Assembly: GCF_035818475.1 (NCBI RefSeq)
Contig: NZ_JAYMGV010000001.1
Span: forward strand, 2,108,001 to 2,172,000
Direction: 5' to 3'
From: Cognatitamlana sp035818475
Lineage (GTDB): Bacteria; Bacteroidota; Bacteroidia; Flavobacteriales; Flavobacteriaceae
DNA: 64,000 nt
The notes under the pieces are model-generated. The model was not told the DNA's origin. It made no database searches and saw only the letters and a list, made by a program, of their open reading frames with translations. The translations under genes were made by a program, and so were the position numbers. Within the stretch, counting starts at the first letter, position 1; each line of letters starts with the position of its first letter. Positions 37,868 through 46,682 of the stretch are shown piece by piece.

Positions 37868-38185
37868 ATGCGGTATAAAAAACATGTTTTAATAGTTTTA
37901 ATTCTGGTTACACACTTATTTTCCTGTAACAGTAATACTAATGTTTTACATATTGTAAACGACGGCGTTTCTGATTACGAAATTGTGTATAGGACTGATG
38001 CAAAGGAGAACCTGTATGAAGCAGCCAAAGAGTTACAATATTATATCCGTGAAATTAGTGGAGCTACTTTAAATCTGGTCAATGAGGCACCCCAAAACAA
38101 CGATAAACATAAAATATATATTGGAAATCTAGCGGGTGAAAATTTAAACCCCAATCAAATAATTATCAAGGTTAAATCAAATTGA
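37868..38185 (+). pseudogene. 5' fragment of a GH67N/DUF4838-type lipoprotein gene
   Basis: 105 codons only. Lipobox LFSC (Cys20), then a segment (about 30-90) with NLYEAAKELQYYIREISGATL and KIYIGN, which fits the N-terminal domain of alpha-glucuronidase/DUF4838 proteins, normally found at the start of 500-900 residue proteins. Homology ends around residue 95 and the frame closes after IIIKVKSN. The next open frame, 22 bases on, encodes the tail of an unrelated ECF sigma factor. I read this as the left side of a deletion or recombination scar. A promoter-like element remains at 37839. Might still yield a short secreted peptide. Confidence 0.7.
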
Positions 38186-38396
38186 AAATAAAGCGGAGGA
38201 TGTTAAAATGATGGAGCAACGTTTAGCATGTTTAAGATTGGCCATTGACGAACTCCCTCCAAAATGTAAAAAAGCACTGTTGTTAAACAAAATAGAAGGA
38301 TATAGATATAAAGAAATAGCGGAGTCGATGGGTATTTCGGTAAAAACTGTTGAAAATCATATTTCAAAGGCTTTTAAACTTTTGAAAAAAAGATGA
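38163..38396 (+). pseudogene. 3' fragment of an ECF sigma factor gene (region 4)
   Basis: The frame is open from a stop at 38160-38162; the first ATG is at 38208, giving 62 residues. The sequence is a complete sigma region 4: AIDELPPKCKKALLLNKIEG, then YKEIAESMGISVKTVENHISKAF, the helix-turn-helix. Region 2 and the normal N-terminal 110-130 residues are missing. ECF sigma factors of this kind usually sit with FecR-like anti-sigma genes before SusC/SusD genes, and none remains here. It directly follows the cut GH67N-like gene, so both are sides of one rearrangement. Without region 2 it cannot act as a sigma factor; DNA binding alone is conceivable. Confidence 0.75.
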
Positions 38397-38545
38397 CTGC
38401 CAATAAGTTTTTACTTTTATTTATTAATTTTTTTAAGACTAGATTTTTTGTTGCAAGCCCACTTAACTAATTAACCTCTTTTTATTTAATAATACATGTT
38501 ATTATTTGAAACTAAATAAAATTAAGGCTTAATTAATAATTGGAG

Positions 38546-39409
38546 TCATGATACTTTAAGTATCTTTCTATAGTTTTGACGATACTTTGATGGTGACATG
38601 CCTTTAAATTTGTTGAATTGCCTATGAAAAAAGCTAAGATTATTATACCCCACTTCATATCCAACTTGGGAAATAGAGTAATCTGTACCAATTAATAGTT
38701 TACTAGCTAAACTTATTTTATACTCATTTACAAATTCAAAAAATGACTTATTAAATGTTTTTTTAAAGAACCGACAAAAAGCTTCCTTACTCATAGAAAC
38801 CTTTTCGGCAATTTCGTGTAATCGAATTTGTTTTATATGGTTTTTTCTAACATAATCATAAATTAGATTAATACGACCACTTTCTTTTAACGATAAGTTA
38901 TCAGAAAAGCTAGTGCTAGCAAGCAATTCGAAATCTTCAAAAAAAGTAAGCTTCTGTAGTATTCTGATAAATGAGAGTAAACGTTCTAAAGGGCTTAAAT
39001 GGATAAGTTCAATTAAAGAACCTTCCATTTCCTTAGACTTTAATTCATTAAATTTAATGCCTCTGGCTGATAACTTTAGTAGTTTTTTTATCGGTTTTAG
39101 CTCTTCTTTGTTAAGCCAATCTCCAAAAAAGGAGTCATCCCATTGAATAATTATGCAACGAACTTTTTCAGTTTGTTCACCAATTGTTTTCCAGCTGTGT
39201 GGTAAATTGGAACCAACTAGGACTAAATCACCGTGTTTAAAATCTCCCATACTATCTCCAATATACCTAACACCTGTGCTACTTAGCATATAAGTAAGTT
39301 CATATTGAGAGTGGAAATGCCATGCTGCTGGAAAAATCTTATCTTCAAACAATTTTATGGCAAAAGAACTTCCAGGCGAATTGTCTACGTTATGGTAAGA
39401 CGCTTTCAT
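38546..39409 (-). CDS. AraC-family transcriptional regulator with cupin sensor domain
   Basis: 287 residues. N-terminal half is a cupin-like effector domain (WHFHSQYELTYML, GDLVLVGSNLPHSW). The C-terminal about 100 residues form the double helix-turn-helix: RLHEIAEKVSMSKEAFCRFFKKTFNKS for the first and VGYEVGYNNLSFFHRQFNKFKGMSPSKYR for the second. It is transcribed away from the dehydratase/SDR/ADH/fucosidase block across a 215-base spacer that contains a pair of half-sites 21 bases apart (39478-39510) beside a -7 element. The likely role is activation of that block in response to a sugar or sugar acid. Confidence 0.92.
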   Translation of the reverse strand: MKASYHNVDNSPGSSFAIKLFEDKIFPAAWHFHSQYELTYMLSSTGVRYIGDSMGDFKHGDLVLVGSNLPHSWKTIGEQTEKVRCIIIQWDDSFFGDWLNKEELKPIKKLLKLSARGIKFNELKSKEMEGSLIELIHLSPLERLLSFIRILQKLTFFEDFELLASTSFSDNLSLKESGRINLIYDYVRKNHIKQIRLHEIAEKVSMSKEAFCRFFKKTFNKSFFEFVNEYKISLASKLLIGTDYSISQVGYEVGYNNLSFFHRQFNKFKGMSPSKYRQNYRKILKVS

Positions 39410-39477
39410 AAAGGTGATTATCTTATAAAATAGATTAAATTAAGAAAATAGTAGTAAATATACTTAATAAAGGTCAA

Positions 39478-39510
39478 TATAGTGTATAAAAGGTGCTCTA
39501 TGGTGTAACA
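39478..39510 (+). promoter_or_regulatory. Candidate AraC-type binding site: two half-sites 21 bases apart
   Basis: TATAGTGTATAA (39478-39489) and TATGGTGTAACA (39499-39510) agree at 9 of 12 positions and start exactly 21 bases apart, two helical turns, the classic layout for AraC-family dimers. The second half-site ends 19 bases before a -7 element at 39530, so a bound activator would touch the -33 region. The AraC gene diverges from the same spacer. Confidence 0.5.
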
Positions 39511-39529
39511 ATCTCTTTTGTTGTTTAAA

Positions 39530-39537
39530 TAATTTTG
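39530..39537 (+). promoter_or_regulatory. Candidate -7 element of the deoxysugar operon
   Basis: TAATTTTG fits TAnnTTTG, 87 bases before the dehydratase start. There is no consensus -33 element at the right distance, which suits a promoter needing the activator whose putative site lies just upstream. Confidence 0.45.
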
Positions 39538-39624
39538 TAAAGGATAGAAATAAACATCAATTTAGACCTGATATTTTGTGGTTTTGAAAGATGTATTTTT
39601 CGAACAACCAAGAGACAAAAATAA

Positions 39625-40713
39625 ATGATTGAAGAAACCAGAATAAGAACTGCAAAGATTTATAGGGCAAAGACGCAGTTAGAAAAGCCAATTTCGGATG
39701 CAACACACACTTTAACAGAAATTTCATTTGTTGTATTACGATTACAATTAGAAAACGGCGTTGTAGGAGAATCTTATTTACTCACTTTTCAATATTCTCC
39801 AAATGCCATTATAGGAGCTTTAAAAGATGTACTTCCAATAATAAAAGGGTATAAAACAAATGAGACCGGAGTAGTAAATAACAAATTAAATGCTTTAGCA
39901 GAATATTTTGGAAATCAGGGCTTACTTCGCTGGGCGCAAGCAGCAGTAAATATTGCTATGTGGGATGCCTGGGGAAAAACACTGCAGCAGCCGGTGCATA
40001 AAATATTAGGTACCCATAAAGAGCGTGTGTCTATCTATGGAAGCGGAGGATGGATTTCTTATACCATCGATGAGTTAATCACCGAAGTTACAGATTATGC
40101 AAACAGAGGATTTAAGGCTGTCAAAATTAAAGTTGGATCACCTAAAGTAAGTACGGATATAGAACGTTTAAAATTGGTGAGAGAAGCTGTGGGGAACTCA
40201 GTTGATATTATGATGGACGCCAACCAGGGGATGGATTTGTCTTCTGCTATTAAATTGGCAGATGCAGCTAAAGAAATAAATATTAATTGGTTTGAAGAAC
40301 CTGTAAACCATCAGGATTTTCAGGCATACGAAATTTTAAAGAATCAAACAGGGATTTCATTAGCTATGGGAGAACGCGAGTTTGATACTTTACCACTTAG
40401 AGAATTGGTAACTAGAAATGCACTTGACATATGGCAACCTGATATTTTACGTATTGGTGGTGTGGAAGCCTGGAGAGAAAGTGCCGCATTGGCTAAAAGC
40501 TTTCATTTACCGGTTCTGCCACATTATTACAAAGACTATGATGTCCCTCTTTTATGTACCATATCTAATGGCGTAGGGGCAGAATCTTTTGATTGGGTAG
40601 ATCCGCTCATAGATAATCCTATGCAACTTGAAAATGGTTTTGCCCAGCCTCACAATTTACCAGGTTGGGGATTTAATTTTATTGATGATAGATTAACTGA
40701 TATAAAATTATAA
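39625..40713 (+). CDS. Enolase-superfamily (mandelate racemase group) sugar-acid dehydratase or cycloisomerase
   Basis: 362 residues, no signal peptide, cytoplasmic. Mandelate racemase-type residues are all visible: Lys167-I-Lys169 base pair in VKIKVG, metal ligands Asp198 (MDANQG), Glu224 (WFEEP) and Glu250 (GERE), and His300 in LPHYYKDYD as the opposite base. It is clearly shorter than the 440-residue L-fuconate dehydratase, so it is not that family in the strict sense. With an SDR, a zinc alcohol dehydrogenase, a mutarotase and fucosidases, dehydration of L-fuconate or a similar aldonic acid is likely. A 3,6-anhydro-L-galactonate cycloisomerase-like role is the main alternative. Gap of 5 bases to the SDR. 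Confidence 0.88.
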   Translation: MIEETRIRTAKIYRAKTQLEKPISDATHTLTEISFVVLRLQLENGVVGESYLLTFQYSPNAIIGALKDVLPIIKGYKTNETGVVNNKLNALAEYFGNQGLLRWAQAAVNIAMWDAWGKTLQQPVHKILGTHKERVSIYGSGGWISYTIDELITEVTDYANRGFKAVKIKVGSPKVSTDIERLKLVREAVGNSVDIMMDANQGMDLSSAIKLADAAKEININWFEEPVNHQDFQAYEILKNQTGISLAMGEREFDTLPLRELVTRNALDIWQPDILRIGGVEAWRESAALAKSFHLPVLPHYYKDYDVPLLCTISNGVGAESFDWVDPLIDNPMQLENGFAQPHNLPGWGFNFIDDRLTDIKL

Positions 40714-40718
40714 AATAG

Positions 40719-41480
40719 ATGAGCTTAGATGTATTCTCTTTAAAAGGAAAAATAGCATTGGTGACTGGTGGAGGAACAGGAATTGGATTAGGTATTTCTA
40801 AAGCTTTTATTCAAGCCGGCGCTATTGTAATTATAACAGGAAGGCGGGAAACTATGCTAAAGGAAGCGGCAACCGAACTAGGTGAGCACTGTAAATATTT
40901 TGTGAATGATGTTACCAATAGAAAAGGTATTCCTGATTTTATATCTCATATTGAAACTCAAATTGGAGCTATAGATATTTTAGTAAATAATGCCGGTATA
41001 CATCATAAGGCTTGGGCTCAAGACACTACCGATGAGGATTTTGAGCGTGTCTTGCAAACTAACCTTATAAGTGTCTTTAGTTTGACCAGAGAGTGTGCAA
41101 AGTACATGTTAAATAGGAAATCCGGTTCCATTATTATGATTGGTTCCATGGCCGGATTGTTTGGTGTTGATAGAGTTGTTGCCTATGGGGTTTCTAAAAC
41201 GGCAATCACAGGCTTGGTAAATGCTTTGGTGACAGAATATTCAAAAAGTAATGTCAGGGTGAATGCCATTGCACCTGGATGGATCGAATCAAACATGTTT
41301 TTGAATGCGATCAATAAAGATGAAAAAAGGAAAAAGCAGATTACAAACCGAATAGCTATGGATCACTTTGGTAAAGTAGAAGATATAGGTAATGCTGCTG
41401 TTTTTTTAGGTTCAGATGCGGCAAAATATATTACGGGTGTAATCTTACCTGTAGATGGAGGGGCCACCGTAAATTTTTAA
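40719..41480 (+). CDS. Short-chain dehydrogenase/reductase (SDR)
   Basis: 253 residues, classical SDR: cofactor motif TGGGTGIG near residue 16, NNAGIHH, catalytic Ser in IGSMAG, Tyr156 and Lys160 in YGVSKTA, and a closing ITGVILPVDGG. The overall form is that of gluconate 5-dehydrogenase/2-keto-3-deoxy-sugar-acid dehydrogenases. It follows the dehydratase by 5 bases. In a non-phosphorylating fucose or rhamnose path it would oxidise the 2-keto-3-deoxy acid; an aldose 1-dehydrogenase role is also possible. Family certain, substrate inferred. Confidence 0.92.
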   Translation: MSLDVFSLKGKIALVTGGGTGIGLGISKAFIQAGAIVIITGRRETMLKEAATELGEHCKYFVNDVTNRKGIPDFISHIETQIGAIDILVNNAGIHHKAWAQDTTDEDFERVLQTNLISVFSLTRECAKYMLNRKSGSIIMIGSMAGLFGVDRVVAYGVSKTAITGLVNALVTEYSKSNVRVNAIAPGWIESNMFLNAINKDEKRKKQITNRIAMDHFGKVEDIGNAAVFLGSDAAKYITGVILPVDGGATVNF

Positions 41481-41582
41481 AAGGAAGCGTAAAAATATTG
41501 GATAGACCACAATTAAATTGTTGAATACCCCTTTTTAGTGAAATAATTAAACCATCTTGAAGGAATAAGATATTAATAAAAA

Positions 41583-42605
41583 ATGAAGGTAATAAGACTC
41601 AATAAACCAGGGGTATGGGAGACTTTGGAAGTAAAGGCTCCTAATCATATATTGAAACGGGGTGAAGCTTTACTAAAAGTTAATAAAATTGGAGTTTGCG
41701 GAACAGACTTACATGCTTTTAAGGGTACCCAACCTTTTTTTAATTACCCTAGAATTTTAGGGCATGAACTGGCCGTAGAAGTAGTAGCCGTAGCAGAAGA
41801 TGTTAAAAATGTAAAAATAGGAGACCGTTGCTCCGTAGAACCTTACTATAATAGTGTTGTGGGACAGGCAGTAAGAAGAGGAAAAACAAATTGTGGAGAA
41901 CATTTACAAGTCTTAGGAGTGCATGTAGATGGAGGAATGCAAGAGTATATTGTATATCCATCAAAATTTTTACATGCTTCCAACTCGTTATCCAATGACC
42001 AATTAGCGATGATAGAACCTCTTGCTATTGGTTGTCATGCTGTAGACAGAGCAGAAATTTCTTCTGAAGATATAGTTTTAGTAATAGGAACAGGACCCAT
42101 TGGTTTGGGTACCATACAGTTTGCTCAGTTGACTGGTGCAAGGGTTATTGCTATGGATATTGACCAGGTAAAGCTAGATAAATGTAAAGAAATTACTAAT
42201 GTTCAGGATACGATCAATGCCTTAGAGGATGTAGAACCACATTTAAGATCACTTTTAAATGGAGATCTTCCAACAGTAGTTTTGGATGCTACAGGTAGTG
42301 CTAAGTCTATGATGAACACTTTTAAATACGTAGCCGCCGGAGGAACCATTGTTTTTATTGGACTGTTTATGGGAGATGTTAGTTTTAATGATCCTTATTT
42401 TCATAAAAAAGAACTAACACTAAAAGCTAGTAGAGCCGCTTTGAGTAATGATTTTAGTAGAATAATTGGGTTAATAGAATCTGGAAAGATTGATCCAATA
42501 CCGTTTATCACACACCGTATAAAATTTGATGAGGTTCCTGAAAATTTTGAGAAGCTCTTCTCGCATGGAGGAGAGTTAATCAAAGCTATAATTGATATGG
42601 ATTAA
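41583..42605 (+). CDS. Zinc-type alcohol dehydrogenase (MDR superfamily)
   Basis: 340 residues. Catalytic zinc ligands Cys39 (GVCGTD) and His61-Glu62 (GHE), Rossmann motif GTGPIGLGTIQFA. The loop that carries four Cys for the structural zinc in sorbitol/threonine dehydrogenases here has only one Cys (NCGEHL), so the structural zinc is probably absent. Most like sorbitol or L-galactonate/L-fucose-type polyol and sugar dehydrogenases. With the neighbouring dehydratase and SDR it probably oxidises a free sugar or sugar acid. 102 bases separate it from the SDR, 20 from the symporter. Confidence 0.9.
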   Translation: MKVIRLNKPGVWETLEVKAPNHILKRGEALLKVNKIGVCGTDLHAFKGTQPFFNYPRILGHELAVEVVAVAEDVKNVKIGDRCSVEPYYNSVVGQAVRRGKTNCGEHLQVLGVHVDGGMQEYIVYPSKFLHASNSLSNDQLAMIEPLAIGCHAVDRAEISSEDIVLVIGTGPIGLGTIQFAQLTGARVIAMDIDQVKLDKCKEITNVQDTINALEDVEPHLRSLLNGDLPTVVLDATGSAKSMMNTFKYVAAGGTIVFIGLFMGDVSFNDPYFHKKELTLKASRAALSNDFSRIIGLIESGKIDPIPFITHRIKFDEVPENFEKLFSHGGELIKAIIDMD

Positions 42606-42625
42606 AATAAAAATAAGCAAGTATT

Positions 42626-44257
42626 ATGAACATTTCTTACCTTGATTTATTAATCATCGCAATATATCTAATAGGCATTGTAATTATTGGAATTTGGGTT
42701 GGTGGTGGCTTTAAAAAGCAAAGCTCTAACACTTATTTTCTGGCCGGACGATCTTTGGGGTGGGGAGTTGTGGGAGCATCACTTTTTGCTTCCAATATAT
42801 CCACAGTACATATTGTAGGGTTTGCTGAGTCAGGGTTTGTATCGGGTTTGTCTGATGGGATATTTGAATGGATGGCTATTCCCTGTTTAGTCTTTTTAGG
42901 GATATTTGTGGCTCCTTTCTACTTTAGAAAAAAAATAAGCACCATACCCGAGTATTTTGAAAAACGTTTTGATGGATCCTCAAGAACTTTTATGGTGATA
43001 TTTGCAATTTTAACGGCATTATTAATGCATATAGGAATAAGTTTATATGCAGGGGCTACTATAATGAAAGAGTTTTTTGGGCTGGATCAATTGTGGGGCG
43101 TACTAATAATTTCACTTTTAACCGCTTTATACACTATTTTAGGAGGTCTAAAAGCCGTGGCCGTCACAGAATCTATTCAATCTGTGTTACTATTAGGAGG
43201 AAGTATATTAATCACTGTATTTGGGGTTTTAATGTTGCCTGAAGTTGGTATAAATTCATTTGAAGCCTTTAAATCACAAATACAAGCCGGCAGCCTTTCT
43301 ATGTTACGTTCAGATGCAGTTGTTGCAGAAACCGGAGGAATACCTTGGTATGCTGTATTGTTAGGCTATCCTGTTTTGGGTATATGGTATTGGTTCACAG
43401 ACCAAACTATTGTCCAAAGAGCTTTAGGATCGAAATCAGAAAAGGATGCTCGTATCGGACCTATGTTTACAGCTGTTTTAAAGTTCGCTCCTGTGTTTTT
43501 TATGCTTTTACCGGGATTATTGGCCTATGTGCTTTTTAAGGATCACATTGATGCATCAGGTAGTGGACAAACCTATTCTATATTAGTTAGAGAACTATTA
43601 CCCACGGGACTTATAGGGCTTGTTATCGCCTCTCTTTTAGCTGCTTTAATGAGCTCTGTAGCTGCAGCTCTTAACAGTACTTCAACATTAATTTCAATAG
43701 ATATAGTAAAAAGATATAACCCTAAAATACAAGACTCCAAACTGGTGTCTATTGGTAAAATTACAGCTTTTATAGTTATGGTTATTGCCATTTTGTTTTC
43801 ATTGGTAGCAGGAGCTAAAGGAGGATCTATTATTACTATTGTAAATTCTATAGGAACAAGTATTGCACCATCTATAGCAGCTGTTTTTATCCTTGGTTAT
43901 TTTTGGAAAAGAGGAACCAAAGAGGCCGCTAAAATCACCTTTCTTTTTGGACTTGTTATAGGAGTATTAATGTTTAGTCTTGATTTTCCTGATGAGAACG
44001 GGATAAAGCTTATAACTGATACCTGGGGTGTTATTTTTATGATGCAAGCGTGGTGGGCGTTTGTAGTTTGTTGTATCATTTTTGTTACAATGAGTTATTG
44101 TACTCAGCCCCCTACTGCTGAACAACAAAATTATACCTTCTCAAATTCGGCTTATTTTACAAAAATAAAAGGTATAACAGATTATAGAATTATTGGTATT
44201 GCAATAATGGGCGTTCTAGCTCTTTTATGGTTAGGAATAGAAATGCTTGCATACTAA
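42626..44257 (+). CDS. Sodium/sugar symporter (SSS family, SGLT type)
   Basis: 543 residues and about 14 membrane helices. SGLT-like motifs: NTYFLAGRSLGWGVVGASLFASNIS with the GASLFASNI signature, WYWFTDQTIVQRAL, and LIASLLAALMSSVAAALNSTSTL. Closer to the vertebrate SGLT/vSGLT branch than the 13928 symporter, which belongs to a different SSS branch. Placed between the dehydrogenase and the mutarotase, 20 and 28 bases away, so it probably imports the sugar (fucose or similar) released by the GH29 enzymes. Substrate inferred. Confidence 0.93.
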   Translation: MNISYLDLLIIAIYLIGIVIIGIWVGGGFKKQSSNTYFLAGRSLGWGVVGASLFASNISTVHIVGFAESGFVSGLSDGIFEWMAIPCLVFLGIFVAPFYFRKKISTIPEYFEKRFDGSSRTFMVIFAILTALLMHIGISLYAGATIMKEFFGLDQLWGVLIISLLTALYTILGGLKAVAVTESIQSVLLLGGSILITVFGVLMLPEVGINSFEAFKSQIQAGSLSMLRSDAVVAETGGIPWYAVLLGYPVLGIWYWFTDQTIVQRALGSKSEKDARIGPMFTAVLKFAPVFFMLLPGLLAYVLFKDHIDASGSGQTYSILVRELLPTGLIGLVIASLLAALMSSVAAALNSTSTLISIDIVKRYNPKIQDSKLVSIGKITAFIVMVIAILFSLVAGAKGGSIITIVNSIGTSIAPSIAAVFILGYFWKRGTKEAAKITFLFGLVIGVLMFSLDFPDENGIKLITDTWGVIFMMQAWWAFVVCCIIFVTMSYCTQPPTAEQQNYTFSNSAYFTKIKGITDYRIIGIAIMGVLALLWLGIEMLAY

Positions 44258-44285
44258 TTGAGTTTAATATAAAACAAAGCGAATC

Positions 44286-45092
44286 ATGAAAAAGTATGTA
44301 TTTATTGTCCTTTTAATACAGTTGATGGTTAGTTGTAAGGAAGAAAAAAAGACATCAGAGGTTATTGGTTCTGAACTAATTACTACTGAAACAAAATATG
44401 AGAAAGATCAATTTAGGCGTTTTACTTTTTTTGTTGAAACTGAAAAATCTGAGGTTTTAAAATTATTCAAAACGTTAAATTGGGGTGTGCTTTCCAAAGG
44501 TGAAAAAGACATATATGTGTCTAAAGCATATCAAAAAGATAACGGCATTTTTTTGGTATTTGATACCAATCCAAATTTTAATTGTGATCAGTTATTAAAC
44601 GTTTTGAAAGTTAATGAGGAATTTGCTGATTTGATTGGTCAATTGGAGAGTAAAGACATTCATTTGGAAGATTATAATAAGCCTTTGGAACGTATTTTCA
44701 AAATGGAACAAAAAAAGGTTTACAGCCCGGAGGAAGGACAGTTAAAAACCAAGCTTGGTGATCATAAGCGTTTTGTGTGGACATTGTTATTACAGGAAGA
44801 TCCTGAAATGATCGCAGAATATAAAGCCATTCATGGTATAGGTAAATCGTGGCCCGAAGTTATAAATAATATGAAAACCATTGGAGTTAAGGACATGGAG
44901 CTGTATTTATATGGAACCAGGGCTATGCTTATTATGGATACAAGGCCAGATTTTGACCTGGCCATTGAAGGTCCGAAATGGCAAAAATTACCAAGGGAAA
45001 TGGAATGGCAGGAATACGTGGCAAAATTCCAACGTATTGAACCCGGTAGCGGTATTCAGGAAAAATGGTTGGATATGGTAGAATTAAACTAA
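44286..45092 (+). CDS. Exported L-rhamnose mutarotase-like protein with duplicated domain
   Basis: 268 residues, lipobox MVSC (Cys17). The C-terminal half (about 158-268) fits the RhaM/L-rhamnose mutarotase family: RFVWTLLLQEDPEMIAEYKAIH, WPEVINNMKTIGVKDMELYLYGTRAMLIMDT, and a closing KWLDMVELN. The N-terminal half (about 35-140, FRRFTFFVETEKSEVLKLF and IYVSKAYQKDNGIFLVFDTNP) looks like a decayed copy of the same alpha/beta fold. Mutarotases are normally cytoplasmic and about 105 residues, so the doubled, lipid-anchored form is unusual. It sits between the symporter and GH29, suggesting it equilibrates anomers of fucose or rhamnose before uptake. Confidence 0.82.
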   Translation: MKKYVFIVLLIQLMVSCKEEKKTSEVIGSELITTETKYEKDQFRRFTFFVETEKSEVLKLFKTLNWGVLSKGEKDIYVSKAYQKDNGIFLVFDTNPNFNCDQLLNVLKVNEEFADLIGQLESKDIHLEDYNKPLERIFKMEQKKVYSPEEGQLKTKLGDHKRFVWTLLLQEDPEMIAEYKAIHGIGKSWPEVINNMKTIGVKDMELYLYGTRAMLIMDTRPDFDLAIEGPKWQKLPREMEWQEYVAKFQRIEPGSGIQEKWLDMVELN

Positions 45093-45096
45093 AAAT

Positions 45097-46617
45097 ATGT
45101 GTTACTTAAAATTAAATAAAGTACTGCTAGTACTAATGGCATTCATGATATTTTCATGTAAACAAAAACAAGAGGAAAATACAGCTTCGGAAAGCCAGAT
45201 TTTATATGAAGAAAATTGGAAATCTCTGCAACAATTTGAAATCCCCAAATGGATGGAAGATGCTAAGTTTGGTATTTTTATTCATTGGGGCCCCAGTGCT
45301 GTTCCGGCCAAATACTCCGATTGGTATCCCATGCGAATGTACATGAGCGGAGAAGAAGGTATCTCCAAAAAAGAACATCCGGCCTATAAATTTCATAAGG
45401 AGACATTTGGCGACCAGTCTAAGTTTGGATTCAAAGATTTCATTCCTATGTTTAAGGCTGAAAAATTCAACGCCAAAGCCTGGGTAGAACTCTTTAAAAA
45501 GGCAGGGGCTAAATATGTTATTCCCGTAGCAGAACATCACGATGGGTACGCTTTGTATAACTCAACTAAAACAAGGTGGAATTCGGTTGATATGGAGCCT
45601 CATATAGATATCCTTAAAGAACTAAAAAAAGAGATTCAGGCTCAAGGCCTTATTTTTGGTGCGTCTTCACACTTGGCATATAACTATAATTTTTATCCTA
45701 AGAGTGAAAAGTTTGATACCTGGGACTCAAAACATGTTGATTTGTATTCACCTAATAAAATATTGAACGGTCCAATTAGTGATGAGTGGATCAAAACCGT
45801 GTGGTGGCCCAGAACCAAAGAAATTATTGACTTATATGAACCAGATATTCTTTGGTTTGATTTTTATTTAGACAAGCCTGAATTTATTCCTTATCATAAA
45901 AAATTAGCAGCCTATTATTACAATAAAGGGCTTCAAAATAATAAGACTTTTGTACTTCAAACCAAAAATATGAAACAGGAATCTTATCCAAAAGGCACCC
46001 ATATGCTAGATATTGAACGTGGTAAATTGGCAGATATAAGAGATGAGGCCTGGCAAACAGATACTTCGATTGGTGCAAATTCATGGTATTATGACGATAG
46101 ATGGATTTCGCAAACACCAAACTATATAATAGATGAACTTATTGATATAGTGAGTAAAAATGGCGCTTTATTATTGAACGTTGGACCAAAAGCAGATGGA
46201 ACTATACCTGAAATTCAGAGAAATACACTTTTAGATATTGGTAACTGGCTGGATATTAACGGCGAAGCGATTTACGGAACCAGGCCGTGGAAAAATTTTG
46301 GAGAAGGTAATACAGAAATGGTAGAAGGGCATTTAAATGAAGGGGAAAATACGAAATTTTCCAGTTCAGATATTCGATTTACTAAAAAGAATAATACCCT
46401 ATATGCTATAGTTATGGACTGGCCAGGAGCAAAAGAAGCTATATCGATTCAGTCTTTATCGAAAAGCGCTCAACCAGAGCTTAAGATTAAGGACTTATCC
46501 TTAATAGGTTATAATGGAGACATAGTTTGGTCAAGAGAAAACGATGCCTTAAAAATTACTTTTCCTGACCAAAAACCTTGTGATTATGCATACGTGTTTA
46601 AGATCATATTAAATTAA
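45097..46617 (+). CDS. GH29 alpha-L-fucosidase, lipoprotein (second copy)
   Basis: 506 residues, lipobox IFSC (Cys21). GH29 motifs: WMEDAKFGIFIHWGPSAVPA, YVIPVAEHHDGYALYNST, the nucleophile strand ILWFDFYLDKP with Asp255, and NGALLLNVGPKADGTIP. The C-terminal beta-sandwich follows at about 400-506. It resembles classical GH29-A fucosidases more than the copy at 49961. Only 4 bases separate it from the mutarotase gene, so release, anomer exchange and uptake of fucose are probably co-expressed. Sulfatases nearby point to sulfated fucans or fucosylated sulfated glycans as substrate. Confidence 0.94.
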   Translation: MCYLKLNKVLLVLMAFMIFSCKQKQEENTASESQILYEENWKSLQQFEIPKWMEDAKFGIFIHWGPSAVPAKYSDWYPMRMYMSGEEGISKKEHPAYKFHKETFGDQSKFGFKDFIPMFKAEKFNAKAWVELFKKAGAKYVIPVAEHHDGYALYNSTKTRWNSVDMEPHIDILKELKKEIQAQGLIFGASSHLAYNYNFYPKSEKFDTWDSKHVDLYSPNKILNGPISDEWIKTVWWPRTKEIIDLYEPDILWFDFYLDKPEFIPYHKKLAAYYYNKGLQNNKTFVLQTKNMKQESYPKGTHMLDIERGKLADIRDEAWQTDTSIGANSWYYDDRWISQTPNYIIDELIDIVSKNGALLLNVGPKADGTIPEIQRNTLLDIGNWLDINGEAIYGTRPWKNFGEGNTEMVEGHLNEGENTKFSSSDIRFTKKNNTLYAIVMDWPGAKEAISIQSLSKSAQPELKIKDLSLIGYNGDIVWSRENDALKITFPDQKPCDYAYVFKIILN

Positions 46618-46682
46618 CTGTCTTGACCTGGTATTGCAGTACATATTATGAAAACAGAAAGCATTACTTAATCATCCTAACA

